From: an uncultured Myxococcales bacterium
GTDB lineage: Bacteria; Myxococcota_A; Bradymonadia; UBA7976; VGTA01
Reading direction: 5' to 3'
Length of the DNA: 64,000 nt
Assembly (NCBI GenBank): GCA_937146725.1
Contig: CAKZRU010000111.1
Location: 1-64,000, forward strand
Shown here: piece by piece, positions 8,533 to 16,499 of the stretch
Layout: each line of letters begins with the position of its first letter
How positions within the stretch are numbered: the first letter of the stretch is position 1
Position numbers and translations under genes: made by a program
The notes under the pieces: model-generated
Databases searched by the model: none
What the model saw: only the letters and a program-made list of their open reading frames with translations
What the model was told of the DNA's origin: nothing

Positions 8533-8590
8533 ATTTACTCCAACGATTATTATCACTACGATATTAATTTTATTAATAAATTAAACTCAA

Positions 8591-8596
8591 TATAAT
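8591..8596 (+). promoter_or_regulatory. Candidate -10 element for the amidotransferase gene
   Basis: A perfect TATAAT lies 18 bp before the start at 8615, in a very AT-rich stretch. No convincing -35 is visible, so this rests on one hexamer. Confidence 0.25.
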
Positions 8597-8614
8597 ATAT
8601 ACACAAGATTTACT

Positions 8615-9361
8615 ATGCCAAGTCACCACACAAAATATTTAATCATTATTGACCCATCTACTCGTCACCCTGAAATAGAAGTGTGTCAAAAGATCATCGA
8701 ATATTCTCAATTACCCGGTAAGTTATTTCGGCCAGCATTAAGCAAAGATTTAAGATTTGGTGCTTTGGGCATTGATGATCTCGAGCAAGTTATGATCAGC
8801 CAAGTGGCTGGTGTACTTATCCTAGGAGGAGGCGCTTCTCCAAATGATGATCTTGCTTGGCAAAAACGTCTTATGAGTTGGCTAGCTAAACCCAATGGAA
8901 TCTTACAACATTCTTGTCCTATTTTAGGGATTTGTTATGGCCATCAGCTTCTTGGGTATTTAGCCGGTGGTCAAGTCGCTATGCTGTGGGATGAATATTG
9001 TGAAAAAGGCATAAGAACTGTTTCATTTAAGCAAGCGGTATTGGGCCTTAAAGCACAAGTTGACTATGACTTTATTGTTTCTCATCGAGAAGGTCTAACT
9101 CGTCTACCTCAGGATTGGAGTTCCTTAACGAGTGAACCGATGATTTATACAGAGAAGCACCCACAGGGTATTCAAGCTTATGAAATCATTATGCATCATT
9201 CTAAACCATGGTGGGGAATCCAAGCACATATCGATGCCACCCCTGAGTTTTTAATCAATAACCAAATTAAGGCTACTTATCCCACACCATATGCGGGTGA
9301 AGTGATGATTCGCTTTTTTTTGGACTACTGCTATAAGGATATAAAACTCTCGGTGGATTAA
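8615..9361 (+). CDS. Class I glutamine amidotransferase-like protein
   Basis: Stand-alone class I (triad) amidotransferase domain, 248 residues. The nucleophile elbow is ILGICYGHQLLGYLAGG, with Cys ~110, preceded by the oxyanion strand GVLILGGGASPNDD. The usual second motif GVQFHPE is here WWGIQAHIDATPEF: the His is kept, but the residue two after it is Asp rather than Glu, with a Glu further on. Similar stand-alone proteins relate to the GMP synthase amidotransferase domain or to YfeJ-type proteins; the ammonia acceptor is unknown. No synthetase partner lies nearby. The ATG start is not strongly supported by a ribosome site. Confidence 0.75.
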   Translation: MPSHHTKYLIIIDPSTRHPEIEVCQKIIEYSQLPGKLFRPALSKDLRFGALGIDDLEQVMISQVAGVLILGGGASPNDDLAWQKRLMSWLAKPNGILQHSCPILGICYGHQLLGYLAGGQVAMLWDEYCEKGIRTVSFKQAVLGLKAQVDYDFIVSHREGLTRLPQDWSSLTSEPMIYTEKHPQGIQAYEIIMHHSKPWWGIQAHIDATPEFLINNQIKATYPTPYAGEVMIRFFLDYCYKDIKLSVD

Positions 9362-9400
9362 CGTTTGTTAAGATTGTATCGCTCGTCATAATCTTTTAGA

Positions 9401-10999
9401 GTGAGCAAGATTAAATCAGTGTTCAATGAGGCTAAGGGTAAATTCATGAGTGGGGCGCAATTAGATCGAGGCAATATTTATCAACTTTTAAAAAGACATC
9501 ATCGTCCTTTAAGTGCACGTCGACTCATGATTTTAGCGCAAGAAGAGTTTGGTTTTGATGGAAATTATGGCCAATTTCTGTCTACTTTGAAAGCGTGGGC
9601 TAAAGAGATACCCAATCAGACAGCAATCAAGGTACATGAATCGCCAAGTATGCTCCTGCATGATGAACTCATCGAAGTTCGCTCTGGTGTGTTTGCTTTA
9701 CATCCTAAGCAAGACCATTCAGAAAGTGTTCAACTGATCAAGAAAGTTCCTACTCAGCCTTTGGGTCATCAACAAAAAAGTCAACTTAAAGAACAATTTA
9801 AACTTTTAACCGCTCATGATGGTAAAAGCTCAAAAAAAGGAGAGCTTACTCAAGAGTCTCTGACTGAAGCCGATCGGATTTCCGGTTTTCTTTATCCATA
9901 TCCGGTGGCTCCGGTTTTAATCTCGGATATCATTAAGGCTGAAGAAGTCTTAGGTGAACGGTTTAACCAAGCTTTGTGGTTTCAGCTCCAAGATGAAAGT
10001 CAGAAGATTGCTCAAACTCTTTCTCTTAAGCTCAAGCTTCCGCCCGCTCAACCCTTTGTAAACGACAGCGTAGATGACAGCGCAGACGATAGCGCAGACG
10101 ATAGCGTTGATGATAGCGAATACGACAGCGCAGATGATAGCGTTGATGATAGCGAAGATGATAGCGCAGATGAAAGCGTTGATGATAGCGAAGATGAAAG
10201 CGTTGATGATAGCGCAGATGAAAGCGTTGATGACAGCGCAGATGAAAGCGTTGATGATAGCGTTGATGACCTAGATCGACAGATACAAAGTATTCTACAG
10301 CAATCGTCGACTTGGACTTTTCAGAGTCAACTTTTAGAGCAACTGAAACACCACAGTATATTTAATGATTTAAGCCAAACTCAAAGTCTACAACGCTTAA
10401 ATCAACATCTTAAAAGCAAAAATCATCAAGCGGAAGCTTTGGGTCAAAGGCCACCATACTTATTCTCCATAAATGCTGAGGTGATGTGTAGTGCTCAAGG
10501 ACAAACTAAAAAGCTTCTAGAGCTTGAAGCACAAATTAAGCAACAACAATCTGACTATCATCAAGAGTTACTCAATCATTTAGAGTTTAAATTACAAAAC
10601 ATGAGTCTTGAGTCCTTTGAGTCGCTGCTTATGGCTTATTTAGAACGTGATCAGTACTCGCAGTTAGAGGCCTTGAACCGTCGGAAAGATGGACGACTTG
10701 CGCTTTTGGCCCAACACATTCAAGATACAGCCTTAATCATTGCCCAACAGTCTAATAAACCTTTAAGCCAACAGCAGCTAGAACAGATTTCAAGAAGTCT
10801 TAAAAGTATGTATATTGATTCTTGCTTAGTGATTCATTTAGGTGGCTTTGAGCAACCTAAGTTAATTCCAAAGAACTTCACTTTGATTAATGCTCAGCAA
10901 TTCGCTGCATTACTTATTGAAAAAAACATTGGTGTGCGTACATATACACTCTCGAGAGCCTTTGTTGACCTCGCTTGGTTTGATGACCATAAAAACTAA
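9401..10999 (+). CDS. Unknown protein with two winged-helix-like segments around an Asp/Ser repeat
   Basis: 532 residues, starting at a GTG. The N-terminus (~15-110: NIYQLLKRHHRPLSARRLMI, ending SGVFALHP) has the length and end pattern of a HARE-type winged helix. After a linker comes a 68-residue repeat S-(V/A/E)-D-(D/E), residues ~223-290, extremely acidic. A second winged-helix-like stretch follows (WTFQSQLLEQLKHHSIF, then PPYLFSI), then a helical region and a C-terminal stretch ending in YTLSRAFVDLAWF. No signal peptide. I do not recognise the whole; a nucleic-acid-binding or chromatin-style role is a guess from the HTH-like ends and the acidic spacer. Confidence 0.6.
   Translation: MSKIKSVFNEAKGKFMSGAQLDRGNIYQLLKRHHRPLSARRLMILAQEEFGFDGNYGQFLSTLKAWAKEIPNQTAIKVHESPSMLLHDELIEVRSGVFALHPKQDHSESVQLIKKVPTQPLGHQQKSQLKEQFKLLTAHDGKSSKKGELTQESLTEADRISGFLYPYPVAPVLISDIIKAEEVLGERFNQALWFQLQDESQKIAQTLSLKLKLPPAQPFVNDSVDDSADDSADDSVDDSEYDSADDSVDDSEDDSADESVDDSEDESVDDSADESVDDSADESVDDSVDDLDRQIQSILQQSSTWTFQSQLLEQLKHHSIFNDLSQTQSLQRLNQHLKSKNHQAEALGQRPPYLFSINAEVMCSAQGQTKKLLELEAQIKQQQSDYHQELLNHLEFKLQNMSLESFESLLMAYLERDQYSQLEALNRRKDGRLALLAQHIQDTALIIAQQSNKPLSQQQLEQISRSLKSMYIDSCLVIHLGGFEQPKLIPKNFTLINAQQFAALLIEKNIGVRTYTLSRAFVDLAWFDDHKN
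10067..10270 (+). repeat. Seventeen tandem 12-bp units encoding S-x-D-D/E
   Basis: 204 bp of in-frame units, agc-(gtt/gca/gaa)-gat-(gat/gaa), with limited variation. Higher-order units of 24 bp (agcgttgatgatagcgcaga-like) recur toward the 3' end, suggesting recent expansion. Length change would stay in frame. Confidence 0.92.
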
Positions 11000-11083
11000 G
11001 TAACCTATATGTTGAAAAGCTTTTTGCTTAACTCATCATCATAATCTTTATATCATTCATACATTCCATATTAGGAGAGTACA

Positions 11084-13873
11084 ATGTGGAGAAAGCATCT
11101 AGCACTAGGCTTACTCACTGTAATTGTCGGTATTTGGTTTGCTTCGTGGCAAGGGTATACCCCACATCTTTCTCGACTTAAGACCTATCAAGATGGCAGT
11201 GATGGCAGTGATGGCAGTGGTACTGACTTTTATGAAATTGTGAAAGATAATCTGAGACAGCATCTCAACAATCATCACCATCTTATGGTCGCCAAAGGAA
11301 ATCTTAAATTAGCCGCTTTACCAAGCAAGTTATTTAGTGCTGGCGACCCCTATCTTGTTTTCTTTTCAGCCAAGCAAGAAGATCAAGTCAATCACGAAGA
11401 AGATCTTTATGTGATGCAGGTGCATTTAGGAAGCAATGCCTATCCAATCTCATTTAAACCACCTCGCAACCTTAGTGAGAATCCATTAAGTAAAGATCTG
11501 ATTTTTGATCTCAAAACAGTACAAGATGATCCAAAACGTAATGGAGTTCACATACTTTTCGGTCAAGTGCACAAGCAAATGGGCTGTCGAGCAGTGAATT
11601 ACTTGCATTGGAACTATGATGACGAAAACTCTAATGCAAACCAAGATGCAGGAACACAGCTTTTTTCAAGCTTAATTAATGAACACTTTTTTGATCGGTC
11701 AACAGCACCGGACTGGTTAAGTGTCCGCTTTAAATATCCATTAAAAGGCTGTCAGGCCCAATGGAACAACAAGCAATCTGCAAGCACTCAATCTTCTGAG
11801 TTTAGCCGAGGAGCAGATAAGTTTACGATTTATAGTGAGGCCAAAGAATTGGCGACAGTTGACACCATCTCAGAAACGATTAACCCAATTCTAAATAATA
11901 TTGAAATCGTTAAGCCGCCGCAGGATAAGACTCAAAGTTTTAGTGCTTTCCAAGAAGCTCTTAGAGCTTATGACCTCTTAAATATGGATGAAGACTTAAG
12001 TCTAAGTGGCCTAAAGGCAAAAATTGCAACCAAGTTTGAGCAAAATCTTTATGAGTTGCTCGTCAATGAAAGTGATCCTCGTCAGCATCAAGAAGTTGGT
12101 GAAGTGAGTTCAATTCTAGATGGTAGACGACCCAATTGGTATCCCCCCCGTATTGATGTGAAGTCAAGTTTTCCGGGCGAAGGAGAATGGAAGCCAATTA
12201 AACTACTCGAGGATGGTGACCCTCTTATCCTTAAAACCTATATTCGCCTTGATCCAGAACGGCCTTACCATAGTATTCATCTTTATGCGATGGATATGAG
12301 ACGCTTGGGTTTACGCTTTGTAGCCGGCGGAAACATGCTTGAAAAAAAGCAAGAAGGTGTAGGCACAGGACGCTTCAAACGTGAAGATCAAGGCTCTGCT
12401 CTGATTGCTTTTAATGGTGGTCCCAAAATTGATCACCGCAATTATGACGCAACCCAAGTCAATGATCAACATGGGCAGATTCAAGATCACCATATTTTAG
12501 TGCCAACCAGCGAAGGCCTACCAACCCTTGCGATTGATCAAAAAGGGCGCTTAGCCATGGGGCGATTAGATGTGGATGAGCTTCCTATGACTTGGTCCTC
12601 ATTTCGTCAGAGTTATGCGCCCTTGGTTGACTTAAGAATTCGTGATCGTAAGTTTGTACCTCCTCAAAGCCCTAAAGGACGACTAGATCACTTACATCTC
12701 ACCCGTTCTGCATTAGGGATCAACTCTCAGGGTACCGTGATTTATGCATGGTCAGAGGCAACAAATACCGAATTTTTAGCTCAAGCACTTCGACTTGTTG
12801 GGGTACGCTTTGCTATGAGCCTCAAGTCGGATGCTTCTCAAAGTGGCTTAGCGATCTATCCGGACTCACGTTTGGAAGGTAAGCAGGGTAAAGAAAAAGC
12901 AGCTCATTATAAAATGAAGCTAGATCCTCAACAATGGCGCACTGGAGCTCAAGAAGATTTCTTTTATTTAGTCTTAGCCCAAAGCCTACCTCATTCTTTT
13001 ACTCAACGACCCGCAAATTGGCATGAGGGTGAAGGTTTATGGAAAAAGGTTCAACACCAAGATGTTAATCCTTGGCTAGCCACTTCTTTTGTCAGTGCTG
13101 AGCATGTTGGCAGTGATGTAAAGCTTTTAATGATTGATGGAGAGCGTTTACAGCTTAACTTATCATTAGGTGGACATCGTTCTCAGCGTTATTTTAAAGA
13201 AGAAAGACCTTTGCCTGCTGAGCCTGTTGCTCGACTTCCTCTTGGTTTTACAAGTCAAAACTTGGGCTTAATTTCCATTAAACAAAAACTACAAGAACCG
13301 GTTTTGGGTAAGATGACCTGGGTTGTAGATGAGCAAGGTAAGTCTACAATTGGTCGTTGGGGACAAGATGAGTTACGCATTGACGGTGCATGGCAGGATC
13401 TGTTGCAAGGAGAAGCAATTATTGATCAGGGCAAGGCGCTTGCCGTAGAAGAGCAAAGAAGAATGCGACAAGCGCAAGCTGAAGCCAATCCTGATCAGCA
13501 AGAAAGCATGGCTGAAGCACATCAAAAAGGCTCTATAACTGCTCTTGGAATTACGGCTTCGGGTGATTTGGTATTTGCTCAGACTGCAGTAAAAGACCTA
13601 CTAGCACTTCAGAAAGCGATGCTTTTTGCTGGGGTACAAAAAGCCTTTAGACTCAACTATCAAGGTACTGCTGAAACCGGACAACACCAATTTTTTTACC
13701 GTCATTTAGGCCAAACGTTTTATAATTCTTACCCTGACTTAGCACTTAAACCAGCTAAGCTTCAAACAGATAAAAGCGCCTTAATTGGCATTGATGATGC
13801 ACTGATTATTACCCCAAAAGCCTCTCAGCCTCGAGCAAGATTTGTTGAAAGTTTTAAAGAGCTACAAGATTAA
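11084..13873 (+). CDS. Large exported protein with NAGPA/DUF2233-like segments
   Basis: 929 residues. One N-terminal hydrophobic segment (HLALGLLTVIVGIWFASW) acts as a signal or anchor, so the body is probably periplasmic. From ~380 the pattern resembles phosphodiester glycosidase (NAGPA/DUF2233) domains: IRLDPERPYHSIHLYAMDMR, then ALIAFNGGPK, then RSALGINSQGTVIYAW and EFLAQALRLVGVRFAMSL. The usual LDGGGS loop is replaced by SLKSDASQSG. Near the C-terminus the last part seems duplicated (ALGITASGDLVFAQ, LLALQKAMLFAGVQKAFRL). The first third matches nothing I know. Loss of the GGGS loop makes catalysis doubtful. AGGAGAG precedes the ATG. The neighbours give no pathway. Confidence 0.6.
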   Translation: MWRKHLALGLLTVIVGIWFASWQGYTPHLSRLKTYQDGSDGSDGSGTDFYEIVKDNLRQHLNNHHHLMVAKGNLKLAALPSKLFSAGDPYLVFFSAKQEDQVNHEEDLYVMQVHLGSNAYPISFKPPRNLSENPLSKDLIFDLKTVQDDPKRNGVHILFGQVHKQMGCRAVNYLHWNYDDENSNANQDAGTQLFSSLINEHFFDRSTAPDWLSVRFKYPLKGCQAQWNNKQSASTQSSEFSRGADKFTIYSEAKELATVDTISETINPILNNIEIVKPPQDKTQSFSAFQEALRAYDLLNMDEDLSLSGLKAKIATKFEQNLYELLVNESDPRQHQEVGEVSSILDGRRPNWYPPRIDVKSSFPGEGEWKPIKLLEDGDPLILKTYIRLDPERPYHSIHLYAMDMRRLGLRFVAGGNMLEKKQEGVGTGRFKREDQGSALIAFNGGPKIDHRNYDATQVNDQHGQIQDHHILVPTSEGLPTLAIDQKGRLAMGRLDVDELPMTWSSFRQSYAPLVDLRIRDRKFVPPQSPKGRLDHLHLTRSALGINSQGTVIYAWSEATNTEFLAQALRLVGVRFAMSLKSDASQSGLAIYPDSRLEGKQGKEKAAHYKMKLDPQQWRTGAQEDFFYLVLAQSLPHSFTQRPANWHEGEGLWKKVQHQDVNPWLATSFVSAEHVGSDVKLLMIDGERLQLNLSLGGHRSQRYFKEERPLPAEPVARLPLGFTSQNLGLISIKQKLQEPVLGKMTWVVDEQGKSTIGRWGQDELRIDGAWQDLLQGEAIIDQGKALAVEEQRRMRQAQAEANPDQQESMAEAHQKGSITALGITASGDLVFAQTAVKDLLALQKAMLFAGVQKAFRLNYQGTAETGQHQFFYRHLGQTFYNSYPDLALKPAKLQTDKSALIGIDDALIITPKASQPRARFVESFKELQD

Positions 13874-13991
13874 ACTCACTTAAACCTTATTTAAACCCTA
13901 TTTAAACCAGAGTAAGCGCATCCTTTCATCCAAAGTATCTATCTATAAAGTAAAGAGCGAGTAACAAAGCTCACTTATAATTGAGGTATTT

Positions 13992-14774
13992 ATGATGATA
14001 GTCAGTCCAAACGATTTAGGTTTTAACGAACCCATTCAAGGGATTATTTTGGGCGCGCATGGCGGTGTAGGAGAAGCATTAGCTCACCATATTTTGGCAC
14101 AAGCTAAACCTAATCGCTTAGTCCTAACTTATCGATCTCAAGCGATTGAGGCTTTTGTTGATCATCCATCGGTGCATCAGTATAAGCTTGATATTACTAA
14201 TGAAAGTGCTTGGCAAAGCTTTACTCAGGCCCTTGCTATAAACCAGCAAAAGTTTAATCTAGTTTTCAATGCAACCGGACTATTATCAAGAACGGGTAAT
14301 GCACAAAACTCAAAGGTTCAACCGGAGCGAGCTTTACGTGACTTAAGTTTTGAGCAAATGACTGAGGTTTTTGCCGTCAATACCTTTGGGCTTGGACTTG
14401 CCCTCAAATACTTATGCCCCTTGCTCAATCGTCGAGAACGATCGATCTTTGCAAGTTTGTCAGCAAAAGTCGGTAGTATTGCAGATAATCGAATTGGGGG
14501 CTGGTATAGTTATCGAGCATCCAAAGCGGCTCAAAATATGCTTCTCAAAACAGCTGCGATTGAACTTGCTCGAAGCCATAAGAACTGTATTTGTGTTGGC
14601 CTACATCCGGGTACTGTATATAGCGACTTATCAGCACCTTTTACAGCTCGAGTTAAACACACTATTTTTACATCCAATGAAAGTGCCCAACATCTCACCA
14701 AGGTCTTGCAAAAACTAAATTCTGAAGATAGTGGCCATTTATACTCATGGGATGGTAGCCAAATCCCATTTTAA
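13992..14774 (+). CDS. Short-chain dehydrogenase/reductase, C-factor (CsgA)-like
   Basis: 260-residue classical SDR. Nucleotide-binding GAHGGVGEAL near residue 20, then NATGLLSRTG in place of the usual NNAG, catalytic Ser in FASLSAKVGS and Tyr-x3-Lys in YSYRASKAAQNML. The stretch WYSYRASKAAQNMLLKTAAIEL and the following HPGTVYSDLSAPF are characteristic of the C-factor-like SDR subgroup. That group includes the Myxococcus CsgA signalling protein, but most members are simple cytoplasmic oxidoreductases and the substrate cannot be read from sequence. A GAGG lies before the start. It is followed by a convergent DUF2058-like gene. Confidence 0.85.
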   Translation: MMIVSPNDLGFNEPIQGIILGAHGGVGEALAHHILAQAKPNRLVLTYRSQAIEAFVDHPSVHQYKLDITNESAWQSFTQALAINQQKFNLVFNATGLLSRTGNAQNSKVQPERALRDLSFEQMTEVFAVNTFGLGLALKYLCPLLNRRERSIFASLSAKVGSIADNRIGGWYSYRASKAAQNMLLKTAAIELARSHKNCICVGLHPGTVYSDLSAPFTARVKHTIFTSNESAQHLTKVLQKLNSEDSGHLYSWDGSQIPF

Positions 14775-14820
14775 GACCAAGTTTTGATTTCCTAGTTTAA
14801 TCACCTAACTTGAGAAAATC

Positions 14821-15321
14821 TTAGCGCTTTGTACTTGGAATCCACTTTGGATCAAGGCTTCTCAGCTCTCTGAGTGCCTGTCTTGGAATACAGAGCAACC
14901 GGTCTTGAGCATCACTGGTCATCACTATTTGACCGCGACTGAGCGAGTCATAACTTTCCTGCTCTGTATCGATATAGTCAATAGTACCATCTCTCAGTTC
15001 AAAATAATAACGCTGAGTTCCATGAGTGGGCATCGGTAGTCGAACTCGCTTAAAAAGCCCTTTAATTTCTTCCGCACGCTCACTGTCGCTCAATTCGCTA
15101 CGAAAGGGTAAGGGCTCTTCTTTGGGTCGTCTTGCTCTTTGCGGACGGTTTCCTTGAGAACGTGATGATTTAGATGACTGATCAGTCGTACGCTTGCCTG
15201 TATGGCCTTTAGAACGAGAACTAGGAGCGCTTGTCCAAGAACGAGGTGCACTCGATTCATCTCCTTTTTCTTGATCATCAATCATTCCCAATTTAGCTAA
15301 CTGATCTTTTAACGAACTCAT
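14821..15321 (-). CDS. DUF2058 (YaiL)-like protein
   Basis: 166 residues. The N-terminus MSSLKDQLAKLGMIDDQEK matches the short DUF2058 opening helix, and the C-terminal part (RYYFELRDGTIDYIDTEQES, then RLLCIPRQALREL) fits the small beta domain of the family. Between them is a Ser/Arg/Lys-rich disordered region of ~50 residues. E. coli YaiL is described as nucleoprotein- or polynucleotide-associated, with function unsettled; the basic linker agrees with nucleic-acid contact. The match is to the ends only, so confidence is moderate. Confidence 0.6.
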   Translation of the reverse strand: MSSLKDQLAKLGMIDDQEKGDESSAPRSWTSAPSSRSKGHTGKRTTDQSSKSSRSQGNRPQRARRPKEEPLPFRSELSDSERAEEIKGLFKRVRLPMPTHGTQRYYFELRDGTIDYIDTEQESYDSLSRGQIVMTSDAQDRLLCIPRQALRELRSLDPKWIPSTKR

Positions 15322-15579
15322 AAATCTTCCTTTATTCTAACCTACAAAACTCAAACCGATTGCTGAACACACATTGCACTGAACATTGCACTGAACTCGA
15401 GGAAGCTATACGCCTGTACAAAGCTTGTCAAGTTCAAGCCAAGATTGTTGGCCTTAGCTTTATTTTTTATACTTTATGTCTATCTTCTATGTTTTTTTTT
15501 AAGCTTTTATGCTTTTTTCACTTTTATGCCTTTGAGTGATCAAGGCTTATTATCTAGGAAATAAATTAAGGATGTTCTA

Positions 15580-16497
15580 ATGATTATTGCACATATTAAG
15601 GCACTAAGACCTCATCAATGGGTGAAAAATGCTTTTGTGATTGCCCCTTTAATTTTTTCTGGGCGTATTCTTAGTGGTTCAGAGTCAGCTTTAGCCTCTA
15701 TTACTGCTTTTTTTGCCTTTAGCTTATGTGCCAGTGGTATCTATCTCATCAATGATACAGTTGACTATGAACGCGACCAAGCACACCCTAAAAAACGGCT
15801 CAGACCGATCGCAAGTGGTGCGGTTAAACGTAGTACAGCAATGATCATGTCTCTAGGCTCTCTCGCTATTGGTATTGGGACTGGGGCCCAATTAAATCAA
15901 GCGACTATGTTTACCTTAATTGCCTATGTCATGATGAATATCGCTTATTCTTTAGGACTTAAACATCTATTTTTAATTGATCTTTTCTTCATTGCCTTCG
16001 GCTTTTTACTAAGAGTTGCTGTGGGTGCCTTTGCCATTTCGGTTAGCCTTAGTCCATGGTTACTGCTATGTACGCTGTTTATTGCGCTCTTTTTGGGTCT
16101 GTGTAAACGCCGTCATGAGCGGGCATCTTTAGGCGAAGATGCTGCTAAACATAGAGCTTTGTTAGCAAGTTATTCTCTACCCTTCTTAGATCAACTGATT
16201 CTCATTACTGCATCAGCAACTCTGATGTGCTATGCCTTATACACGATCGATCCCTTTGTTTGTGCTAGACTCAATACAAATGGCTTATTACTGACTTTAC
16301 CCTTGGTTATTTTCGGTATCTTTAGATATTTGGGTCTGGTCTATCAACGTGGTGAAGGTGGATCACCCACCCAAGTTGTTCTCAAAGATCGTGGGATTCA
16401 AGTGGTGCTCGTGCTTTATTTACTTCTTTGTATCACTCTGATCCAACAGGGTGTACATCTTGACTTAATGCAAACCCAAAGTATGCAAATTAAGTAG
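15580..16497 (+). CDS. UbiA-family prenyltransferase, decaprenyl-phosphate phosphoribosyltransferase-like
   Basis: 305 residues with about eight or nine membrane helices. The opening IKALRPHQWVKNAFVIAPLIF and the first Asp-rich motif NDTVDYERDQAHPKKRLRPI are characteristic of the UbiA branch containing DPPR synthase (decaprenyl phosphate + PRPP to decaprenylphosphoryl-phosphoribose). The second motif around LCKRRHERASLGEDAAKHR also fits that branch. In mycobacteria the product feeds arabinan synthesis; in this organism the acceptor and sugar use are unknown, and no DprE1/DprE2 partner is present in the window. AAGGA precedes the ATG. It converges with the CASTOR/POLLUX-like gene with only 2 bp between stops. 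Confidence 0.8.
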   Translation: MIIAHIKALRPHQWVKNAFVIAPLIFSGRILSGSESALASITAFFAFSLCASGIYLINDTVDYERDQAHPKKRLRPIASGAVKRSTAMIMSLGSLAIGIGTGAQLNQATMFTLIAYVMMNIAYSLGLKHLFLIDLFFIAFGFLLRVAVGAFAISVSLSPWLLLCTLFIALFLGLCKRRHERASLGEDAAKHRALLASYSLPFLDQLILITASATLMCYALYTIDPFVCARLNTNGLLLTLPLVIFGIFRYLGLVYQRGEGGSPTQVVLKDRGIQVVLVLYLLLCITLIQQGVHLDLMQTQSMQIK

Positions 16498-16499
16498 CA

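Noticed and set aside
5706-9361. An anti-phage island built on DUF3800
   Set aside because: YkvA-like protein and a lone amidotransferase are not known defence partners, and no integrase, repeat or attachment site borders them.
10067-10270. Possible CRISPR-like or regulatory repeat array
   Set aside because: The units are 12 bp, contiguous and in frame within a gene; no spacers and no cas genes.
15373-15396. Two 12-bp repeats attgcactgaac before the prenyltransferase
   Set aside because: Real but very short, and not linked to any visible promoter or site.
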